A stretch of 17,566 bases of DNA, from contig JAGWUU010000027.1 in the NCBI GenBank assembly GCA_028868335.1, forward strand, positions 1-17,566, given 5' to 3'. The stretch's first letter is position 1. Every line of letters begins with the position of its first letter. Shown in pieces: positions 8,056 through 15,871 of this stretch. The notes below the pieces were generated by a model that was not told where the DNA came from, made no database searches, and worked only from the letters and a program-made list of their open reading frames with translations. A program made the position numbers and the translations under genes. Source of the stretch: Sphingomonadales bacterium (GTDB lineage Bacteria; Pseudomonadota; Alphaproteobacteria; Sphingomonadales; Sphingomonadaceae).

Positions 8056-8731
8056 TCGCCGGGTTTGACCACCCGCAATTGGTCGCGAAGTCCCGTTGCA
8101 AGGTATCGTGGTGAACTTGGTGAGCCGCCGGTGTCATCAGCAGGCCAACGCGGCGCATGGCAGCGATGAACCAGGGATTGTGCGCGCGGTGCAGCGAGCC
8201 GTGAAAATACTGCGCAAAGGCGCCGCCGATAAGGAATGCCACCAGTCCGGCGAATAGCCAGCCTGGAATCGGCAGGAACCATCCGGCAAGGTTTCCCAGC
8301 AAGGATACCGGCAACGCGGCCAACACCACGGTTGATCCGATCAATCGCCACAAGGGACGCCGCCCCAGCGCATCGGGGCGCGGGTGGTGGTTCTTGAAAT
8401 CATAGGAGATCCGCTCGAACGGCCCGATCGTTGCCATGCGCTGGCGCAACATCGTCAGGTATTCGTCGGATTCGCGCGATCCTTCGTAGAAGAAGATGTC
8501 GTTGAGCCGCTTGCCCGGGGTGCAAGGGCGATAATCCATGTACATATGGATCAGGCCAGAGAGCATATCGGCAACGTACCATCCAAGGGCCATGGCCGGC
8601 AGGGCCAGCCAATTCGGCTCACGCAGGGCAAGGCCGGCATTGAGTGCCACCGAAGCGAGGAACACGAACAAGATCATTTGCTGGCGTCGCATCGCCGGAA
8701 GGTTTCCTTTCATCGCCGCCTGTCGGGCCAT
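7985..8731 (-). CDS. CarF/Kua/TMEM189-family lipid desaturase-like membrane protein
   Basis: A 248-residue polytopic membrane protein of the lipid desaturase family that includes human PEDS1 (TMEM189) and Myxococcus CarF, which introduce the vinyl-ether bond of plasmalogens. The full metal-ligand pattern is present: H62-x3-D66 (SGLIHMYMDY), H115-H116 (KNHHPRP), H177-x3-H181 (FHGSLH) and H204-x2-H207-H208 (HQVHH), eight histidines in the order and spacing of PEDS1. The C-terminal GWSNPAINRLF matches the family's GW-N tail. Hydrophobic segments lie near residues 20-60 and 130-175. I chose ATG at 8731; ATG at 8713 is also possible. It is transcribed against kpsS, overlapping it by 71 bases, and divergently from the glycosyltransferase. 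Family membership is secure. Whether the substrate is an ether lipid is not known from sequence. Confidence 0.85.
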   Translation of the reverse strand: MARQAAMKGNLPAMRRQQMILFVFLASVALNAGLALREPNWLALPAMALGWYVADMLSGLIHMYMDYRPCTPGKRLNDIFFYEGSRESDEYLTMLRQRMATIGPFERISYDFKNHHPRPDALGRRPLWRLIGSTVVLAALPVSLLGNLAGWFLPIPGWLFAGLVAFLIGGAFAQYFHGSLHRAHNPWFIAAMRRVGLLMTPAAHQVHHDTLQRDFATNCGWSNPAINRLFRTLRARGMLDDRGLVPSA

Positions 8732-8861
8732 GGCTCATCGCCTCAAGAACGGCGCTTGCCAAGACTACACCCTGAACTTGTTGGGAGACAGTCCCTTGTC
8801 AAGTCCGGGTTAATCCGGCATCGGCCAAGCGCCCCCGAAATTCCTGGCGCACTGAACTCGC

Positions 8862-10040
8862 TTGTCTGTCGATTTAGCAAATCCATCCGGTCGGTCACTG
8901 GTTCTCGATGTCAGTCGATTGATCTGGCGCGTCTGGACCGGGCGCTTGCCGACGGGGATCGACAAGGTTTGCCTTGCCTATCTTGATCATTTCGGTCCCC
9001 GTTCGCTGGCCATGATCCAGCGCGGGCGCTTTCGCTGCGTGCTCGATCCGGTTCTCAGCGATCAACTGTTTGCCCTGCTCGGTGTTGGCGGCACGGGCTT
9101 CCGCAGGAAGCTGATCGCGCTTCTCGCCGCGATGCCGTTGCACCGGTATCGCGATAGTCTGGCGGGGAAGATCTACCTTAATGTCGGCCACACCGGTCTT
9201 GATGCCAGTGGTTTTGCCGACTGGTTGCGCGGCACGGGGATGCAGCCGGTCTTCCTGATCCATGACCTGATCCCGATCACCCATCCTCAGTATTGCCGCG
9301 ACGGAGAGGATCGACGCCATGCCAGGCGGATTGCTCAGGCACTGGATTGCGCCGCCGCGATCATCGTCAATTCGCGGGATACCGGCGTGGCGCTGGAACG
9401 CTTCGCGGAGGCGAATGGCTACCCTCTTGCCCGAACCGTCGTCGCCTGGCTCGGCACCGATGAGCCCGCGCATTATCCCGTGCGCGGACAAGCGGCACGG
9501 CCGTACTTCGCGGTGGTCGGGACAATCGAGGCACGCAAGAATCACATCATGCTGCTGCGGGTGTGGCAGCGTCTGGCGGCCAGGCTGGGCGATGCCGCGC
9601 CGCTCCTGATCGTCATCGGTCAACGCGGCTGGGAAGCTGACGAGACATTCACGCTGCTCGATCGGGCCGCGGGCGACGGCGCGCTGGTTCGCGAACTCAG
9701 CCGTTGCAGCGATGCCGAACTTCGGGGATGGATCGCAGGTGCGCGCGCACTGCTGATGCCCAGTCACGTCGAGGGATACGGCCTGCCGGCGATCGAGGCG
9801 TTGCAAGGCGGCGTGCCCGTGATCGCATCGGACCTTGCCGTTTATCGTGAAGTGGCCGGAACCATCCCGCTCTACCTCAATGCAGACGACGAACCCGCAT
9901 GGGAAGCGGCAATCATCGATTTCACCGGCGACGGCGAGGACCGCAACCGGCAGCTACGCGCCCTCGGTGCGTTCAAGGCCCCGACCTGGGAAGATCACTT
10001 CGCCGCGGTCGAGTTGCTTCTGGAAGACCTCGCCCGGTAG
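8862..10040 (+). CDS. GT4-type glycosyltransferase
   Basis: A 392-residue GT-B fold glycosyltransferase, probably retaining (family GT4 / glycosyl transferases group 1). The C-terminal domain shows FAVVGTIEARKNH (start of the nucleotide-sugar domain), LIVIGQRGWE, and the E-x7-E motif EGYGLPAIE (Glu304 and Glu312) followed by GGVPVIASD. The N-terminal acceptor domain has LPTGIDKV and FLIHDLIPITHPQYC, typical of mannosyl/rhamnosyl-transferase-like proteins; the exact sugar cannot be read. The start is a TTG at 8862, which keeps the N-terminal strand SLVLDVSRL; I found no better ATG. It stands alone after the capsule genes, separated by the opposite-strand desaturase-like gene, but most likely adds a sugar to the same polysaccharide. 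The 130-base divergent gap upstream (8732-8861) must hold its promoter; no convincing -35/-10 pair is visible. Confidence 0.88.
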   Translation: MSVDLANPSGRSLVLDVSRLIWRVWTGRLPTGIDKVCLAYLDHFGPRSLAMIQRGRFRCVLDPVLSDQLFALLGVGGTGFRRKLIALLAAMPLHRYRDSLAGKIYLNVGHTGLDASGFADWLRGTGMQPVFLIHDLIPITHPQYCRDGEDRRHARRIAQALDCAAAIIVNSRDTGVALERFAEANGYPLARTVVAWLGTDEPAHYPVRGQAARPYFAVVGTIEARKNHIMLLRVWQRLAARLGDAAPLLIVIGQRGWEADETFTLLDRAAGDGALVRELSRCSDAELRGWIAGARALLMPSHVEGYGLPAIEALQGGVPVIASDLAVYREVAGTIPLYLNADDEPAWEAAIIDFTGDGEDRNRQLRALGAFKAPTWEDHFAAVELLLEDLAR

Positions 10041-10077
10041 TTGCCTTGTACGTCCGGGAATTAGGACCCGCTCGGCC

Positions 10078-10266
10078 TCAGGGTTGCGCTTCCAGCGTTA
10101 CCGATCGTCCGGCAAGGTCAGGGCTACCTTGCCAGCCGTAACCCGCAAGGGCGACCAGCAGGAAGGCGGCGGCGAGTTCGAGGGCAAGGCGCGGACAGCG
10201 CCCGCTGAGGCGCAGGGCGCCAAGGGTGAGGCAGGCCAGGGCAATGGCGATGATCCATCCGGTCAT
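10078..10266 (-). CDS. ccmI: Truncated CcmI-like protein (N-terminal membrane part only)
   Basis: A 62-residue frame starting with ATG at 10266 that overlaps the ccmH stop (ATGA). It begins MTGWIIAIALACLTLGAL, followed by a second hydrophobic stretch (residues about 33-45) and GYGWQGSPDLAG. This is the two-helix membrane region that opens CcmI/CycH proteins, the apocytochrome chaperones of the CcmFHI haem-ligation complex, and the place after ccmH is where ccmI belongs. The usual periplasmic TPR domain is absent: the frame stops at 10078, 37 bases from the end of the convergent glycosyltransferase gene, and I find no continuation in other frames. It may be a natural short form or a gene cut by a rearrangement. 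Position and N-terminus support the family; function without TPR is doubtful. Confidence 0.65.
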   Translation of the reverse strand: MTGWIIAIALACLTLGALRLSGRCPRLALELAAAFLLVALAGYGWQGSPDLAGRSVTLEAQP

Positions 10267-10661
10267 GTCGGCACCTTTGGGCGCAGCCGCCGCGACACCA
10301 GCCAGCCGCCGCCCACCAATGCCCCAAGCGGGACGAGCCACAGCGGCATGGTCTGGCCCTTGACCTCGGGCTTGAAGCTGACCCAGTCTCCATATTTGCC
10401 GATCAGCCAGGCGCGGACCTGCTCGGGGCTGTCCCCGGCGGCGAGCCGTTCGCGGATCATCCGTCGCATGTCGCCAGCAAGGTCGGCGTTGCTGCCAGAG
10501 ATCGGCTGACCCTGGCAGACGACGCAGCGGATCGAATCCATCAGCGCCACGGCCTGCGCCTCCTTCACCGGATCGGCGAGCGATTCCTCGGCATAGTCCT
10601 GCGCGCTGGCGGGCGACGCCACGATCAGGGCAAGCGCTACAAGCATCGAGCGGGCGCGCAT
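10263..10661 (-). CDS. ccmH: Cytochrome c maturation protein CcmH (CcmL/NrfF type)
   Basis: Membrane-anchored periplasmic thiol-redox protein that reduces the CxxCH cysteines of apocytochrome c before haem attachment. 132 residues from ATG at 10661, which forms a TGATG overlap with the ccmG stop; a GTG one codon earlier (10664) is possible. A signal peptide ends near ASA-QDY (residue 20). The active-site motif is IRCVVCQGQPISGSNADLAGD with Cys46 and Cys49 (family LRCxxC), followed by MRRMIRERLAAGDSPEQV. GDWVSFKP precedes a C-terminal membrane helix (about 104-125). Length and layout are those of the short CcmH, without fused TPR. It sits in the run ccmF-ccmG-ccmH-ccmI' with overlapping starts and stops. 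Confidence 0.94.
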   Translation of the reverse strand: MRARSMLVALALIVASPASAQDYAEESLADPVKEAQAVALMDSIRCVVCQGQPISGSNADLAGDMRRMIRERLAAGDSPEQVRAWLIGKYGDWVSFKPEVKGQTMPLWLVPLGALVGGGWLVSRRLRPKVPT

Positions 10662-11191
10662 CACGGCTTTACTCCGACCATTGCGAGTAGCCTTGGCATG
10701 TCCTCGTCGGTTACCGGGCCGATGTGTTGATAGAGGATATTGCCCCGGCCATCGACCACGAAGGTTTCGGGCACTCCGGCCGATCCGAAGGCCATCTGCG
10801 CCCGGCCGCCATCGTCGAGGCCGATCCGGGTGTAGGGGTTGCCGTTGCGACCGAGGAACTTCGCCAGTTCGAGGGCGGTATCGTGAACCGCGATGCCGTT
10901 AACCTCGGCCCCGGCCTGCTTCATCCGCATCAGCACCGGGCCTTCCGCGGCGCAGGGCACGCACCACGAGGCGAAGATGTTGAGCAGGCGCGGCTTGCCG
11001 TCGCGGTAGTCCGTCGTTGCGGTGCCGGGCTGTCCTGGCATGGCCGCGGCGGCCACGAATTCGGGTAGGGGCTTGCCCACCATCCTTGAAGCAATGACGT
11101 GATCGTCGGGGTTTCTGAGGCCGACGAAGAAGGCAGCGAACAGTGCCGACACCAGCACGAAGGGCAGCCAGAGCAACCATTTGCGGTTCAT
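10661..11191 (-). CDS. ccmG: Thiol:disulfide interchange protein CcmG/DsbE
   Basis: Periplasmic, membrane-anchored thioredoxin-like protein that keeps the haem-binding cysteines of apocytochrome c, or CcmH, reduced. 176 residues from ATG at 11191, which overlaps the ccmF stop (ATGA); the frame is open further upstream, but that part lies inside ccmF and is not DsbE-like. One N-terminal membrane helix (residues 5-24) is followed by a thioredoxin fold with FASWCVPCAAEGP (Cys77, Cys80) and the cis-proline loop GVPETFVVD (Pro141). LLNIFASW and GPVTDEDM are typical of the family. The acidic-loop region around the active site is conserved, as expected for a reducing rather than oxidising thioredoxin. 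Confidence 0.95.
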   Translation of the reverse strand: MNRKWLLWLPFVLVSALFAAFFVGLRNPDDHVIASRMVGKPLPEFVAAAAMPGQPGTATTDYRDGKPRLLNIFASWCVPCAAEGPVLMRMKQAGAEVNGIAVHDTALELAKFLGRNGNPYTRIGLDDGGRAQMAFGSAGVPETFVVDGRGNILYQHIGPVTDEDMPRLLAMVGVKP

Positions 11192-13134
11192 GCCCGTGCC
11201 TCCGCCGGTTTGGCCTGCCACGGCCAGCGGTTCGCCCACACGTCGCGCCGCACCCGGCCGAGTAGCGACAGCACGCCGCCCAGCGCGATCATCACCCCGC
11301 CGAGCCAGATCAGCGTGACGAAGGGCTTCCACCACATCCGCAGCAGGAAGCGGTTGCCGTCGCTGTTTTCGCCCAGCGTGATATAGAGCTGGCCGTCCCA
11401 GAAGGTGCGGATCGCCGCCTGGTTGGTGGTCATGCCCTCGGTGGTGAACTGGTGCAGTTGCGGCACCATCTGGAAGGGCGTCCCCTGGGTTCCGCGGGTC
11501 ACTGACACCACCGCCTCAAGCGCCTGATAATTCGGTCCGGGCCGCTGCCGCACGCCCAGCAAGGTCACCGCATAGGGGCCGACGGGGCGGGTTTCGTTGG
11601 CGGCCATCGCGACCATGTTCTCCTTGGTGAAGGCACTTTCGCAGGCCATTCCCGCCACGCTGACCGCGCAGCCCAGGTGCGCAAGGACCATGCCCCAGGT
11701 GAACAGCGGCGTGCGGGCAAGATTGCGTTTCCACAACGGAGCCACGCTGGCCACTCCGACGACCGCAGCCGCGACAAGCCCGAGCAGAGCGAGGATGCCG
11801 GTCCGGCCGGCGAGCAAGGCCAGCAGGACCAGCGCGGCTGCTCCGGCAAAGAGCGCAGGCGCCATGCGATCGATCAGGAAACGCGGATTGTCGCTGCGCC
11901 AGCGCAGCAGCGGCCCCGCCGCGACCAGCAGCATCAGCACAAGCGCTAGCGGCCCGGCGACGGCGTTGAAATAGGGCGCACCCACCGAGATCTTGGCGCC
12001 TGTCGCCGCCTCGAGAATCAGGGGGTAGAGCGTTCCCGCCATGACGACGACAAGGATGACGGTGAGGATCAGATTGTTGACCACCAGCGCCGCCTCGCGG
12101 CTGACGATGTCAAAGCGGTTGCCTTCCGCGACGGTGCCGACCCGTGCCGCGAACAGGGCGAGCGCACCGCCGATGTAGATCGCCAGCAGCGCGAGAATGA
12201 ATATGCCGCGCTGGGGATCGACCGCGAAGGAATGGACGCTGGTGAGAATGCCCGAACGGACAAGGAAGGTCCCGATCATCGACATCGAGAACGCGAGGAC
12301 CGAGAGCATGATCGTCCAGGCGCGCAGCCCGTCCCGCGTTGCCAGCACCGTGACCGAATGGAGCAACGCCGTCGCCGCAAGCCAGGGCATCAACGACGCG
12401 TTCTCCACCGGATCCCAGAACCACCAGCCGCCCCAGCCAAGGGTATAGTACGCCCAGTAGGACCCCGCGGTGATGCCCACCGTCAGGAATACCCAGGCGC
12501 CCAGGATCCATGGCCGCATGGCCCGGGCGAAGTCGGGGCCGACGTTGCGGGTGACCAGCGCCCCGACCGCGAAGGAGAACGCCGCCGACATGCCGACGTA
12601 ACCGGCGTATAGGGTGGGGGGATGGAAAGCGAGGCCGGGGTCCTGCAACAGCGGGTTGAGCCCTTGTGGCTGGACCGGGAACGGCAGCCGCGCGAACGGG
12701 TTCGACGAGAACAGCAGGAAGGCATAGAAGCCCAGCGCGATCGCCCCCTGCGCGGCGAGGGTGGCAAGCTTGGTATCGGCGCGCAGCTTGCTTTCGAACA
12801 GCGCCACGGTGGCACCGGCGAAGGCGAGGATCGTCACCCACAGCAGCATCGAGCCTTCATGGTTGCCCCAGCTTCCCGCTACCTTGTAGAGCATCGGCAT
12901 CGCCGGATTGCTGTCGCGCGCGACGATCAGCACCGACAGGTCCGAGCGGGCAAAGACCGCGATCAGGCAGGACATGGCGATACCGGCAAGCGCGGCCTGG
13001 ACAATCGTTACCGGCACCATCGCCGGGCCGAGCGAGGTCCGGCCGCGTCCGACCGCCAACAGGCCCAACGCCAGTTGCAGCAAGGCCATCGCCGCCGCCA
13101 TCCACAGCGCGGCAAGTCCTGCTTCGGCGATCAT
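11188..13134 (-). CDS. ccmF: Cytochrome c haem lyase subunit CcmF
   Basis: Polytopic inner-membrane protein that receives haem from holo-CcmE and, with CcmH/I, attaches it to CxxCH motifs. 648 residues, the usual size. Motifs: WGNHEGSMLLW (residues 89-99), FHPPTLYAGYVG (170-181, with a haem-ligand candidate His171), the tryptophan-rich WWD domain GWGGWWFWDPVENASLMPW (233-251), and SGILTSVHSF with a second candidate His. About a dozen or more hydrophobic segments are visible, and a periplasmic C-terminal domain ends the protein. The ATG at 13134 has GGAG 7 bases upstream. It lies 37 bases after the outer-membrane barrel gene, so the two are probably one transcript. NrfE, a CcmF paralogue dedicated to special cytochromes, is a reasonable alternative role. 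ccmE, which often precedes ccmF, is not here. Confidence 0.95.
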   Translation of the reverse strand: MIAEAGLAALWMAAAMALLQLALGLLAVGRGRTSLGPAMVPVTIVQAALAGIAMSCLIAVFARSDLSVLIVARDSNPAMPMLYKVAGSWGNHEGSMLLWVTILAFAGATVALFESKLRADTKLATLAAQGAIALGFYAFLLFSSNPFARLPFPVQPQGLNPLLQDPGLAFHPPTLYAGYVGMSAAFSFAVGALVTRNVGPDFARAMRPWILGAWVFLTVGITAGSYWAYYTLGWGGWWFWDPVENASLMPWLAATALLHSVTVLATRDGLRAWTIMLSVLAFSMSMIGTFLVRSGILTSVHSFAVDPQRGIFILALLAIYIGGALALFAARVGTVAEGNRFDIVSREAALVVNNLILTVILVVVMAGTLYPLILEAATGAKISVGAPYFNAVAGPLALVLMLLVAAGPLLRWRSDNPRFLIDRMAPALFAGAAALVLLALLAGRTGILALLGLVAAAVVGVASVAPLWKRNLARTPLFTWGMVLAHLGCAVSVAGMACESAFTKENMVAMAANETRPVGPYAVTLLGVRQRPGPNYQALEAVVSVTRGTQGTPFQMVPQLHQFTTEGMTTNQAAIRTFWDGQLYITLGENSDGNRFLLRMWWKPFVTLIWLGGVMIALGGVLSLLGRVRRDVWANRWPWQAKPAEARA

Positions 13135-13171
13135 TTCAGCACTCCGGAAACCCCAAATTCACCACGATCCA

Positions 13172-15853
13172 TCAGAAGTCGAGCCGATAACCGGCGCTGA
13201 GTACCCAACCCTTTTCGGTGATGTGGTCCCACGAGGTTCCATTGTGGACTGATTGCGCGGTGAAATTGCCGCCGATCTCGATCTCGATTTCCGAATGGCG
13301 CACCGGGTAATAGTTGAACCGCATGGTCGGCTGGAGCTGATGGAAATTGCCGGGGATCGGAGTGCTGCTCGTCACCTTGTTGTCGCGGAAGCCGTAGCGC
13401 ACACGCGGACTCAGACGGAACTTTGACGTGATCGGCACCCTGGCGTTGACGTCGGCGGTGTAGATCCGCGCGGTACTGGTATCGGCATAGCGCCCCGACA
13501 GGATGTAGATGTCGTTGTCCCACAGCAGGCCTGACCCGATCAACTGAAGGCCATAGTAGTATTCCTTGCCGGTTGCAGGCAATGGATCGACCTGTAGTGT
13601 CCCCGACGAAGCCGGGGTGCCGGGCGTGCCGCCGGTATCCGTCATGTTGAAATCCGCGCTGACCTGCAATTCCTTGGTGATCGGCCGCGAATAGGTCACC
13701 GTCACCGACTTCGCGGTCAGCGTGCGGTCCTTGGCTAGCTGGTAGATCTGGGCATCGGTAAAGAACGGCTTCAGCCCCGCCAGATCGGGGATGGCCTGAA
13801 ACGTCGTCGCGTCGATCTGGCCGATCAGGGCGTTGGTCGTGGTGAGCAACGGAGATTGGCGATAATCGGCGGTCAGACTGAAATTGGAGTTGTCGGGGAA
13901 GTTGTAGTTGAGCGAGAACAGCCCGAGGTTCAGCCGGTTGAACTTCACGTCATAGTCGATCATCGTATAGGCGTTGAACCGCCTCTTGACGTAGCGCCCC
14001 TCGAACCCGACCGATCGGCGATCGACGAAGTCGCCGCGCGCATGCTGGTCGAACCAGTACACGCTGGTCTGCAACGCGCTGCGCTTGTTGCCGAAATCGA
14101 CACTGACGCCATAGAACGGGCGTTCGTTGAGAACCCAGGTCTGGTGCGATGACAGGACCGGGAACCCGCCGACCAGATTGACCCGCAGCTTGGGGTTGGC
14201 CTGGAAGCCGAACAGGGCGCCATCGAAGCGGCCGAGTACACCTGCCGAATTGCGCGTCTGGCGGCCGACGCGGATAGACGAGCTGAGATCGCTGTCCTGA
14301 TAATCAAGGTACAGCGCGGTGAGCGCCTTGATCCCGCCGCCCGGTCGCGAGCGATAGACCCACTGGTCGGCGCCGTTGTTGGTGGTGAGGATCGAGGTGC
14401 TGGTCCCGAAATTCTGGGTGTATGAACCGGCCGCGCGCAACTGGACCTGACGGCGATCGTTGCCACCGGAAATCGTTACGTCTGCACTGGTCAGCAACTG
14501 GTTGACGTTGACCGAGTTGTCGACCTCGTTGCCGAGGGTCGAATTGGTGGTCAAGGTACTCGTCCGTCCCTGATCGCGGAAATAGAACTGCGAGAAACTG
14601 CCTCTCAGCCCCCAGGCCCAGGCCTTGCCCGAAGCCGCCGAACCACCTGATGCGGCGCGCAGTTGAGGGGATGTCGGTGCGGCGCTCAGGGCCGCGAGCC
14701 GCTGGCGGACGCGATCGGCACCCTCGGCATTGGGGAAGCGGCGGAGGTATTCCTCGTAGGCTGCCTGCGCGTGGGCGGCCTGCCCCTTGCGCTCGCGAGC
14801 CAGGCCAAGCAGTTCGAGCGCGCGCGGCGTGCCTGAATTTTCGGGGCGGGCCGCCGCGTTGGTCAGAAGCTGGATCGCCCGGTCGACGTTGCCATCGCGG
14901 ATTGCCTGCTCGGATTCGGTCGTCAACCGCAGCGTTTCGGCTTCGTCCGCGGGCGTCCCCGGTTGCGATGTCGTGACGGGAGCCGCAGCGGGCGGGGGGA
15001 GGGGCGCTGATTGCGCCGCAACCGTCGGCGCAGCGCCATGCGAGGCCAGCCCGGCAGAGCGCTCATCCTCGGTTACCTTGACCACCCATGCGTCGGGGTA
15101 GGCCGCTGCCAGCCGGGTCCGCGCAGCCTCCGCTGCCTCGCGCGTCTCGAAGAAGCCCGCACGCAGCCGGTGCCACTGCTGCGCATCCTTTTCGAACAGC
15201 GATTCGTAAACGACCATGCCGCCAAGCGCCTGCTGCTGGTTCGGCGTGGGCGTGCCAATGGCGCTCGCGGCCGATGCCAGGTTGACGACATAGAGCCCAG
15301 GGGGAGCAACCACGGCGGCGGGGGCAGCAGCCACCGGCTGTTCCGTGGTGGCAGCGACGGGCTGGGGCGGCGGTGGCGGCGCAACCGGGTTGCCCGCCAC
15401 GCATCCGGCCTTTCCGGGTTCGGCGATCTGCACCACGATCTGTTGCGGTTGCTGGCCGGCGCGAACCTCGAATTGCATGTCCTGGGTGAAGAACAGCGAG
15501 AGGATCGGGCCAGAGGCATTGTCCCCTTCGTATTCGATCGAGCGCAACTGCGGGATGCTTTCCGGGGTACGCAGCGAATCGTTGATCTGTCCGGCGTGAT
15601 TTCCGTCGAGTGGCAGCAGCCTGACGTGAAGTTCGCGCCCCGATCGCTCGGGAAACGAACTGAGCAATTGCACGCGCATGTTGAAGTTGACCGTCATTGT
15701 CGCGCAGCCGCCGACGTTATCGACCTTCACGTCGGACAGCGCACGATCGGCAACCGCTTCACCGAAAGCCGGTACGGGCAATGCCAGGCTGGCTCCAAGA
15801 GTGGCGGTCACGGCGGCCAGCGAAACGCCAGTCATGGTGCGGGATGATGTCAC
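13172..15853 (-). CDS. SPOR-TPR outer-membrane beta-barrel protein, candidate cytochrome-conduit porin
   Basis: An 893-residue exported protein with no family I can name. In order: signal peptide (1-31, ending PVPAFG); a beta-rich, AMIN-like domain (about 38-150) bracketed by Cys50 and Cys151; a Pro/Ala linker; an SPOR-like domain (about 186-263, LYVVNLAS ... FFETREAAEAARTRL ... WVVKV) of the kind that binds denuded peptidoglycan; a second linker; TPR helices (about 306-392); and a region from about 411 to the end rich in alternating, aromatic strands, closing with SAGYRLDF. A C-terminal Phe after such strands is the beta-signal of outer-membrane barrels. The start is GTG at 15853, with AAGGGGG about 8 bases upstream and 18 bases after the multiheme cytochrome stop. 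That neighbour suggests a porin that houses or docks the cytochrome. TPR-barrel polysaccharide exporters (BcsC, PgaA) are the main alternative. Confidence 0.8.
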   Translation of the reverse strand: MTSSRTMTGVSLAAVTATLGASLALPVPAFGEAVADRALSDVKVDNVGGCATMTVNFNMRVQLLSSFPERSGRELHVRLLPLDGNHAGQINDSLRTPESIPQLRSIEYEGDNASGPILSLFFTQDMQFEVRAGQQPQQIVVQIAEPGKAGCVAGNPVAPPPPPQPVAATTEQPVAAAPAAVVAPPGLYVVNLASAASAIGTPTPNQQQALGGMVVYESLFEKDAQQWHRLRAGFFETREAAEAARTRLAAAYPDAWVVKVTEDERSAGLASHGAAPTVAAQSAPLPPPAAAPVTTSQPGTPADEAETLRLTTESEQAIRDGNVDRAIQLLTNAAARPENSGTPRALELLGLARERKGQAAHAQAAYEEYLRRFPNAEGADRVRQRLAALSAAPTSPQLRAASGGSAASGKAWAWGLRGSFSQFYFRDQGRTSTLTTNSTLGNEVDNSVNVNQLLTSADVTISGGNDRRQVQLRAAGSYTQNFGTSTSILTTNNGADQWVYRSRPGGGIKALTALYLDYQDSDLSSSIRVGRQTRNSAGVLGRFDGALFGFQANPKLRVNLVGGFPVLSSHQTWVLNERPFYGVSVDFGNKRSALQTSVYWFDQHARGDFVDRRSVGFEGRYVKRRFNAYTMIDYDVKFNRLNLGLFSLNYNFPDNSNFSLTADYRQSPLLTTTNALIGQIDATTFQAIPDLAGLKPFFTDAQIYQLAKDRTLTAKSVTVTYSRPITKELQVSADFNMTDTGGTPGTPASSGTLQVDPLPATGKEYYYGLQLIGSGLLWDNDIYILSGRYADTSTARIYTADVNARVPITSKFRLSPRVRYGFRDNKVTSSTPIPGNFHQLQPTMRFNYYPVRHSEIEIEIGGNFTAQSVHNGTSWDHITEKGWVLSAGYRLDF

Positions 15854-15871
15854 GAATTGGCCCCCTTGGCC

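Noticed and set aside
8732..8861. Divergent promoter region between the desaturase-like gene and the glycosyltransferase
   Set aside because: Promoters are expected here, but I could not find a -35/-10 pair with good match and spacing on either strand, so no site is annotated.
10052..10070. Possible bidirectional terminator between the glycosyltransferase and the ccm operon
   Set aside because: Only 4-bp stems can be drawn (GTCC/GGAC or CGGG/CCCG), with no T run on either strand.
11192..11335. N-terminal extension of the ccmG frame
   Set aside because: It is antisense-free shadow sequence within ccmF on the same strand; ATG at 11191 gives the expected membrane anchor and ATGA overlap.
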